Source of the DNA: Phoronis ovalis
Taxonomy: Eukaryota; Phoronida; Phoronidae
Direction: 5' to 3'
DNA: 23,252 nt
Assembly (NCBI GenBank): GCA_028565635.1
Contig: JAOXYB010111380.1
Coordinates: 14,664-37,915, forward strand
Shown here: positions 12,201-16,209 of the stretch, piece after piece
Layout of the letters: each line of letters begins with the position of its first letter
Numbering within the stretch: the stretch's first letter is position 1
The notes under the pieces: generated by a model
Told to the model about the DNA's origin: nothing
What the model saw: only the letters and a program-made list of their open reading frames with translations
Databases searched by the model: none
Translations under genes and position numbers: made by a program

Positions 12201-14732
12201 TAAAATGATTTACTCTATGATTTACTCTATGATTTACTCTATGTCACTTTAGATTTTCTAAATCCAATGACATTAAAACCAATTTCTCAAAAAATAAAGG
12301 TCATCCATCAAATTAATACAGAAGACGGTCAGAAACTCTGAGAGCTAGAGGTACTCAAATTATTTTTGCCTAGGATATGATGCTCCGTGATTCTGAGAGA
12401 ACATTTTGGATTCAAAGTGACTTGTATATTTAGCATTTTTCACTTTATAATTTGGATTGCAAGCAGCCACTCAGAAATTTGGTATGCACACTACCTAATG
12501 CTTGCTGCAAAATACAGGACTGCCTTCTTGTAACATTAATACAATTTGGATAACTACTCAGATATTATATTCATTTAATTTGTAGTTCTATCTTGTATTT
12601 CCAAAAAATCTGATTTTGTTCACAAGCCAGAATTTATTAATTTGCTTCAATGTTATATATACTGCTATTCAAATGCCCTTGAGAGTTTCCCGGTCAAAAC
12701 CCATGACAGAACCCAGATTACATTTAAAAACGTACCTAGGATGGATATCAATCCCGGGGGGCACTTGTCAAAAATGTTGGTAGGGGCGTGTAGCCCAGGG
12801 TAAAAACCTGGACCCTGTGGTAAATAAAGATTACCAAAATATATACCCTGTGGTAAATGAAAAAGTGCAAAAAACTGTTCTCCCAAAATATATACCCCGT
12901 TGTACATTCACTTGTAAATAATATACCACATAGATATGTGACAATTTCACGGATCTTAATTTTTCATACCTGCCCTAAATGCGTTTTCAAAGAAATATAC
13001 CTTACGGTAAATGAGTATTTTTTGAAAATATACCCTGTAGTAAATACGGCTTTGCGAATCGTGAAAACAAATATCCCATGCCGGGTAAATGCAGGAACTC
13101 AAATAAGGGTGCCTATTGGACAGTACATAGGCACAGTGACATTGAATGTCAGTACCCCCCCCCCTCCCCCGGATATCAATACAGAAGTTTAATAATCATG
13201 AGTTAATGTACCTTTGAAAATCAATAAGTGCAACTGGTAATAAAGCTTTTGGGATCTAATCAGGTGGAATTGAACATATTCATATTTTTTAATTAATTAA
13301 GCCTTGTTGTAAATCCCATAGCTACTTATTGTCTGGGTCTAAAAATAATAGTCTCATGCAGTTAATACGAAGTTAATGTTTGTCTTGATTTTTTAAACTT
13401 CCCCATGATTAATATGCTCAAATGAATTTAGAAGTCATCATAGCATGAGTAGTGGCTATGCCAAGTTTAACTAATATTAGCAATATGAGAGTAATTTTTT
13501 ACTCAGGATCTCATTTTTATACCAGAACAGGATCAACCAAGTGATGACTTGGTCCAGATGCAGTGTTTGAAAGCCTAGCTCTGGTTCAAAACCAAGCAGT
13601 GACAAGGTTCAGAGGTTTGAACTTTCAAGTGGCCGGTATGTAGGCTCATTTTTAAATTTGGTAGAATCGCCTGTGCATTGATTGGATGAGGATGTAAAGA
13701 ATGACTATTGACGTCAATAATTAACTATCAATAGTTCATTGTACCTCCAGTCAGTTTCTGTAATAGTATTACAAGAAGAACTAAATATTGAACTAGAAAG
13801 TTTTGATTTCTACATCTAAAAAAGAGGTTATATGTATACGTACTGGCTATTTATATATAACTGATTTCCAGATCAGTTGTTTTTTTGGATCCCCATTTAT
13901 GCCTAAATAATTATCTCGAGAAAACTCGTTCACTGTATCTCCTTCACTTCCAAATAGAGTCAGCAACTTCGATTGGCAACTTCTGCTTTTAATCCTTAAC
14001 TCGACAATATTTTATTTTTACTTGTTTGCTTTATTTCCGCCTGCATGCACATACTAAAGACACCTCTGTTTCCAGGCAGTATCTTTAACTAAATGAAGTT
14101 TTGAGTAAAGGAAGGTGCATGTAGATTAGTCCTAACAATAGGCTCAATACTCAATGTATCAGTCCTAACACTTTCCCCATCTTTCAAAATCAACAAAATT
14201 CAAAAACTTGTACTCATATGATGAAAGTATATTTATCTACAAACCCAGATACAAACATGCTTGTAAGCAAGTCAGATACGAACCTAAGTAAAAACAATCA
14301 GTGAAAAGGATGTAGACAGCCCTAGATCAGACAACATTAATTGCGATCACTTCATAAGTTCATATTTATTTTAGAACTATAATGAGTTACAATTGTACAG
14401 ATGCTGTCAGCTGATACTAGTAGTTAGATACTAGTAATTTGCCAATTAGTATTATTAGGACCTAGGATATATAAAACTAAACGTTTAGAGTTTTATATAT
14501 CCTAGTTAGAACTTCGTGTGACCTAACAGCCCGCCTAAAGGAGGGGTGAGGCAGTCCAGGTACACTGTTAAATTTAAATTTTCTTATGACCAATGCACAC
14601 TACGAAGTTTATGCAACTTCTTACAAAGCAACTAACCTCTGGTTCCAGTTTCACTTCCACTTTTTCCGAGCCATTCTGTTTAACTTCTCCTATACCACGA
14701 CTCAGAAGTGATAAATTCAGCGCACTTGTCAT
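1..14732 (-). CDS. KIAA2012: KIAA2012 orthologue, 5' part (14 exons, truncated at left edge)
   Basis: Fourteen minus-strand exons with GT-AG borders join in one frame of 786 codons: 14637-14732, 11787-12098, 8875-9034, 8333-8512, 7716-7906, 6984-7091, 6525-6636, 3848-4036, 3308-3448, 2920-3069, 2105-2269, 1448-1657, 644-766, 1-221. No stop occurs, and the last exon is still open at the window edge. From memory of human KIAA2012, the shared blocks are LSLLSRG at the N-terminus, an EPEDYFNW motif across the exon 1/2 join, LPKTYLTRRGAMLLFSE, the AILSYG motif followed by QQR, and RPGYSAKRYL. Human KIAA2012 is about 1,180 residues, so a C-terminal portion probably lies outside. Residues from about 380 onward are Ser/Pro/Lys-rich and look disordered. 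No catalytic motif, signal peptide or membrane segment is visible. The molecular function of the family is not known to me. The orthology call is firm for exons 1-5 and follows by frame continuity for the rest; a skipped small exon in the long introns cannot be excluded. Confidence 0.9.
222..643 (-). other. KIAA2012 intron 13
   Basis: This is a 422-nt AT-rich intron. I see no repeat, RNA gene or further exon in it. Intron 12 (767-1447), intron 11 (1658-2104), intron 10 (2270-2919) and intron 8 (3449-3847) are likewise AT-rich and without recognisable content. Confidence 0.7.
644..766 (-). CDS. KIAA2012: KIAA2012 exon 13
   Basis: This 123-nt exon is symmetric phase 1-1. It encodes GDGLDGDHQMSGSEVDATE, then a Lys/Ser-rich part ending PYGYRDKD. 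The acceptor is CCCACAG and the donor GTAAGC. Confidence 0.82.
1448..1657 (-). CDS. KIAA2012: KIAA2012 exon 12
   Basis: This 210-nt exon is symmetric phase 1-1. It encodes AGSVKSIDDSASVKGS, then a Gly/Ile-rich stretch (IIAPGGEILSVGGSVRL) and a tail ending DKSGQG. The acceptor is ATCTTAG and the donor GTTGGT. Without splicing, the frame reaches a stop within a few codons of the donor, consistent with the exon end. Confidence 0.82.
2105..2269 (-). CDS. KIAA2012: KIAA2012 exon 11
   Basis: This 165-nt exon is symmetric phase 1-1. It encodes a Ser/Gln/Gly-rich low-complexity segment starting GPVLAGGSHLQSSSE and ending KTGSKPASK. The acceptor is CTGTAG and the donor GTACCC, a weaker donor. The reading frame continues from exon 10 and into exon 12. 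Confidence 0.8.
2920..3069 (-). CDS. KIAA2012: KIAA2012 exon 10
   Basis: This 150-nt exon is symmetric phase 1-1. It encodes DTSVRGWGTTVGNENELL followed by a charged stretch, KEDSEKRSIDKENRSSARS. The acceptor is GTTATAG and the donor GTATGA. No domain is recognised. A plus-strand ORF across it is a shadow. Confidence 0.82.
3308..3448 (-). CDS. KIAA2012: KIAA2012 exon 9
   Basis: This 141-nt exon is symmetric phase 1-1. It encodes a Pro/Thr-rich disordered segment beginning GASMIPPINIEPPTPQH and ending in EPMAEQDSE. The acceptor is ATCTTAG and the donor GTAAAA. Confidence 0.83.
3848..4036 (-). CDS. KIAA2012: KIAA2012 exon 8
   Basis: This 189-nt exon is symmetric phase 1-1. It encodes SGSKTGSWPRQVSEKEFF, and later HLPPIQISLSPIKSVGDRE. 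The LPPI segment recalls the LPPIS motif in the middle of the human protein. It has donor GTAAGT and acceptor TGATAG. It follows a 2.5-kb intron in which I found no convincing additional exon. Confidence 0.85.
4037..6524 (-). other. KIAA2012 intron 7
   Basis: This is a 2.5-kb intron. It contains the foldback element at 6196-6478, a 12-bp direct repeat aagtctaaaccc near 5292 and 5316, and a 10-bp inverted repeat TGTGCTGTGC/GCACAGCACA (4476-4485 and 4637-4646). A minus-strand ORF at 5662-5919 has no recognised domain. No extra exon is needed, because exon 7 (phase 1 exit) fits exon 8 (phase 1 entry). Confidence 0.6.
6196..6478. mobile_element. Foldback (MITE-like) element with imperfect long arms
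   Basis: The left arm begins TTGCATTAATATGCAACTTT. The reverse complement of the right end begins TTGCATAAAATATGCAACTT, giving a 15-bp perfect core (AATATGCAACTTTGT and its complement). The similarity continues inward through a shared stretch around GTCACATTC (left about 6246-6254, right about 6412-6420), so the arms are roughly 70 bp with indels. No transposase is encoded. A clear target-site duplication is not visible, so the family is unassigned. Confidence 0.5.
6525..6636 (-). CDS. KIAA2012: KIAA2012 exon 7
   Basis: This 112-nt exon enters in phase 0 and leaves in phase 1. It encodes a Ser/Gly/Arg-rich segment beginning TYLDSSSIPPAEMSRSS. The acceptor TTTCAG is good and the donor is GTATGT. 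A local GC-rich patch (ctagcgccgcgg on the plus strand) sits inside it, unlike its AT-rich flanks, which supports coding status. Confidence 0.83.
6984..7091 (-). CDS. KIAA2012: KIAA2012 exon 6
   Basis: This 108-nt exon (36 codons, phase 0-0) starts EMIDQSLSRVQERN and ends YEPLPGFSMEEAVH. The acceptor is GTTAG and the donor GTATGT. Its length is a multiple of three, so it can be skipped without shifting the frame. It has no known domain. Confidence 0.85.
7650..7685. repeat. Short tandem repeat, TTGTGTCTCTA unit
   Basis: Three imperfect copies of an 11-13 bp unit (ttgtgtctcta, ttgtgtctcta, tatagtgtctcta) lie in KIAA2012 intron 5. Intron 5 (7092-7715) is otherwise AT-rich and without recognised features. 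Confidence 0.7.
7716..7906 (-). CDS. KIAA2012: KIAA2012 exon 5
   Basis: This 191-nt exon gives residues 250-313, phase 1 in and phase 0 out. It is a charged segment ending in an amphipathic stretch, KSQEKVLTDLLVKSALSHA. That resembles a helix in vertebrate KIAA2012 by general character; the alignment is from memory and less certain than for exons 1-4. Confidence 0.87.
8333..8512 (-). CDS. KIAA2012: KIAA2012 exon 4
   Basis: This exon is 180 nt, symmetric phase 1-1. It codes for GYLSERTLFENN, then HLRKRVNDNLSQIPLPYRLM. That corresponds in position and spacing to the GYI...NL..P.YHLLP region of the human protein as I recall it. The exon ends in a Gly/Ser/Tyr segment. The acceptor is TTTTCAG and the donor GTGAGT. 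Confidence 0.9.
8875..9034 (-). CDS. KIAA2012: KIAA2012 exon 3
   Basis: This exon gives residues 137 to about 190. It starts QQRDED, as human KIAA2012 does after its AYG motif, and contains the highly conserved RPGYSAKRYL block followed by a WTKSVDDSL segment. It is 160 nt long, with phase 0 entry and phase 1 exit. The acceptor reads TTTAG and the donor GTAAAA. Confidence 0.92.
9035..11786 (-). other. KIAA2012 intron 2
   Basis: This is a 2.75-kb intron with no recognisable exon. It holds a GC-richer patch at 10200-10240 (ggccggggcattgagg and a G run), a diverged direct repeat pair of about 35 bp at 10066-10103 and 10734-10767 (core GATTAACYACT, then CTAGGG, then GGATTA), and a 14-bp tandem pair at 11087-11114 (aaaccagtggtttc, aagccggtggtttc). 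Confidence 0.6.
11787..12098 (-). CDS. KIAA2012: KIAA2012 exon 2
   Basis: This 104-codon exon (residues 33-136) is the longest complete one. It starts DYFNWADN and completes the EPEDY(F/L)NW motif with exon 1. In order it holds a proline stretch LPLPPIRP, the conserved block LPKTYLTRRGAMLLFSE, a strongly basic cluster KQRGKRRRRHR that could be a nuclear localisation signal, a SKSVDD motif, and the conserved AILSYG segment. Entry and exit are phase 0; the donor is GTAAGT and the acceptor TTGTAG. Confidence 0.93.
12205..12243. repeat. 12-bp tandem repeat, 3.25 copies
   Basis: The unit ATGATTTACTCT is repeated three times exactly, followed by ATG. It lies in KIAA2012 intron 1, 107 nt past exon 2, and is a plain minisatellite. 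Confidence 0.9.
12753..13170. mobile_element. Non-autonomous DNA transposon-like element with 10-bp target duplication
   Basis: The element is bounded by the identical 10-mer GGATATCAAT at 12743-12752 and 13171-13180. Inside these flanks the ends form a terminal inverted repeat. The left reads CCCGGGGGGCACTTGTCAAA. The right, reverse-complemented, is a G run followed by GGTACTGACATTCAATG, matching GG-ACT-G-CA---AATG. The interior holds a degenerate tandem array (12812-13085). No transposase is encoded; ORFs on both strands are repeat artefacts. A 10-bp duplication is compatible with Mutator-type cut-and-paste elements, but the family is not established. Confidence 0.7.
12812..13085. repeat. 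Degenerate tandem array inside the transposon-like element
   Basis: About seven diverged units of roughly 30-45 bp each begin ACCCTGTGGTAAAT or a variant (ACCCCGTTGTACAT, ACCTTACGGTAAAT, ACCCTGTAGTAAAT) and end near AAAATAT. Spacing is irregular, so the array is old. Confidence 0.65.
14462..14505. repeat. Near-perfect 44-nt inverted repeat (hairpin)
   Basis: The left arm CTAGGATATATAAAACTAAAC pairs with the right arm, differing only by a 2-nt insertion (CT), with the centre AACGTT leaving almost no loop. It lies 132 nt past the donor of exon 1 in intron 1. It could be a tiny foldback element, a cruciform or a structured intronic RNA; nothing decides between them. Confidence 0.75.
14637..14732 (-). 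CDS. KIAA2012: KIAA2012 exon 1 (start codon)
   Basis: This exon gives residues 1-32, beginning MTSALNLSLLSRG and ending in EPE, with donor GTTAGT. It is exactly 32 codons and ends in phase 0. The LSLLSRG motif and the VEVKLEPE segment match the N-terminus of vertebrate KIAA2012, which supports this ATG. No signal peptide is seen. The ATG is preceded on its strand by an AT-rich leader. Confidence 0.9.
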
Positions 14733-16050
14733 TTTGAAGTTTGAATTAAAATTTCAAAACAAGCACCTGTGATTATATCAATACCATCAAAATCCGATAA
14801 CAAAACATATTTGAAGGTCTCTAACTAACACCAATCAGTAAATTAGTACTACCAATAACCAGTTCAGTATTTAGTTCTACTATCAATAATTAACTAGCTC
14901 GTGAATATCGGTTTTCAGTGGCTCGATAGCAAATCATTAATAATCCGCCATGTTGTGTTGGTAGTTGCTGGGTGCATGTGACGTCACGGGAGCTCCATTT
15001 GGACAAGTTTACTATTATCCACTAGGGGTATTGTAAAATGATAATTATTGATAATTTATGTTGCTTTAAAACAAATATTAATACACAATAATAGATATTA
15101 TTTAAAAATGTGCTTCACTGTCAAAATGATTTAATAGATAAAATGTTATCAGCTATAATTTTAATATGAAAGATTGGTCCAAACACGGAACAATACGGAA
15201 AAGAACGAGACTATCCGAAACTAAATTAACCGGTAGTGATATGAGACCCTCCAGTGGCAAATTTATAAACTACCAGTCAGGTTGCTACCAGTCAGGGTCG
15301 CCGGCTGGCTACCAGTGAAAATTGTTTTAAGGTTGCACTACACTAAATAGTTCCTTTGAACTTCTGAAAGGCACATAGTGAAATCTTTAAGAAATTCCCC
15401 TGGGTGCATAAATGGTCTTGGTAGGTACCGCACGTCTGGTATGCGTCATGATGAACACAATTGTACAGAGCACGAAGCGTTCTTCGGAAATATAACTATT
15501 TTTGTCTTTGTTTACATACCGGTTTGCTCATTGACCGGTGATCGATTAATACGCATGCGCTATTTTTATACTTCAGAATCTATAATACAGCTCGAAATCC
15601 CATTAGTTTTGGTAGTGAAATATTGCAAACTTTTAAAAATTATAACGAAACAGGAAAATAATTGTCTAATCCTAGACGTTGTTGAGAATTTGGTAATATA
15701 TTTATTTAATGTCGAAATATATCATTTGCCAATTAGAACGGACGGAAGGTGAATTAGGGATTATTCAATAAAGACTTTAGAGTTTGCTTATCTGGTTTTT
15801 AATCTTCCACTCGTTATTATAAATCTATATTACTTGTTGCACTATTTTATAAATGTTGTAATAATCTTCAAAACCCAAGAGTTGTGCTAATTGCACGTCA
15901 CTTACAAACTACGGTTGGGGCAACATCACTGACTCCATCAGGACTTTAACAAATTGAAAAAAGAATTCAAAGAAAGAATTTTATTCAATGTGTATTAAAC
16001 ATGTAACAAAAGTTACTTAAATTTTGAGTAAAACTAATGCATGATAAGGC
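14733..16050. other. Intergenic region between KIAA2012 and Kazal gene
   Basis: The first 250 nt are the leader and promoter side of KIAA2012. Three copies of a CTACCAGTCAGG-like motif occur at 15270-15317. An orphan plus-strand ORF of 124 codons (15378-15752) ends 14 nt before an AATAAA (15767-15772), but its protein is not recognisable and has no family features. A near-consensus NRF1 site (ACGCATGCGC, 15551-15560) lies inside it. No gene is called. Confidence 0.5.
14937..14987 (-). promoter_or_regulatory. Likely KIAA2012 promoter: CRE palindrome, YY1-like site, uORF
   Basis: A perfect CRE palindrome GTGACGTCAC lies at 14978-14987. On the minus strand it is followed by AACATGGCGGA (14945-14955), which matches the YY1 core AANATGGCG and is in the orientation usual just downstream of start sites. 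The ATG inside it opens a tiny upstream ORF (14937-14951, MADY then stop), about 205 nt before the main ATG. A GTTGCT half-site at 14964-14969 could be part of an RFX X-box but is too incomplete to call. The transcription start itself cannot be seen, so the promoter role is an inference from position. Confidence 0.45.
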
Positions 16051-16053
16051 AGT

Positions 16054-16066
16054 TATATATATAAAG
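16054..16066 (+). promoter_or_regulatory. TATA box of the Kazal gene
   Basis: TATATATATAAAG lies 107 nt upstream of the signal-peptide ATG at 16173. A start site about 30 nt downstream would give a leader of roughly 80 nt, normal for a small secreted-protein gene. The AT-rich background lowers the specificity. Confidence 0.55.
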
Positions 16067-16172
16067 TGGCATGCAAAAAAGCAACACATAGATTTCACTG
16101 CCGATCATCAAATATACCGATCCGGGTTAATATATTATACAACTGTTCAAGAGCGAACCGACGACATCCACG

Positions 16173-16209
16173 ATGAGACTGTGTTTAGTACTCCTTGCTT
16201 TTGTAGCCG
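16173..16209 (+). CDS. Kazal gene signal-peptide exon
   Basis: The exon codes for MRLCLVLLAFVA and one further base, with donor GTAAGT (phase 1). One basic residue followed by a hydrophobic run is typical of a secretory signal start. Twelve residues are short for a full signal, so the cleavage region should come from the next exon; the segment at 17332 (VSSAAPTR) would fit that best. Confidence 0.65.

Larger units (their letters stand above)
12099..14636 (-). other. KIAA2012 intron 1
   Basis: This is a 2.5-kb first intron. It contains a 12-bp tandem repeat (12205-12243), the 418-bp transposon-like element (12753-13170) and a strong hairpin (14462-14505). The rest is AT-rich and shows no coding signal. 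First introns often carry enhancers, but no specific element can be named here. Confidence 0.6.

Noticed and set aside
12665-13192. ORFs on both strands inside the 418-bp element
   Set aside because: They run through the tandem array and show no transposase motif, so they are repeat-derived artefacts.
14960-14980. RFX X-box in the KIAA2012 promoter
   Set aside because: Only one half-site (GTTGCT) is present and the second half is not recognisable.
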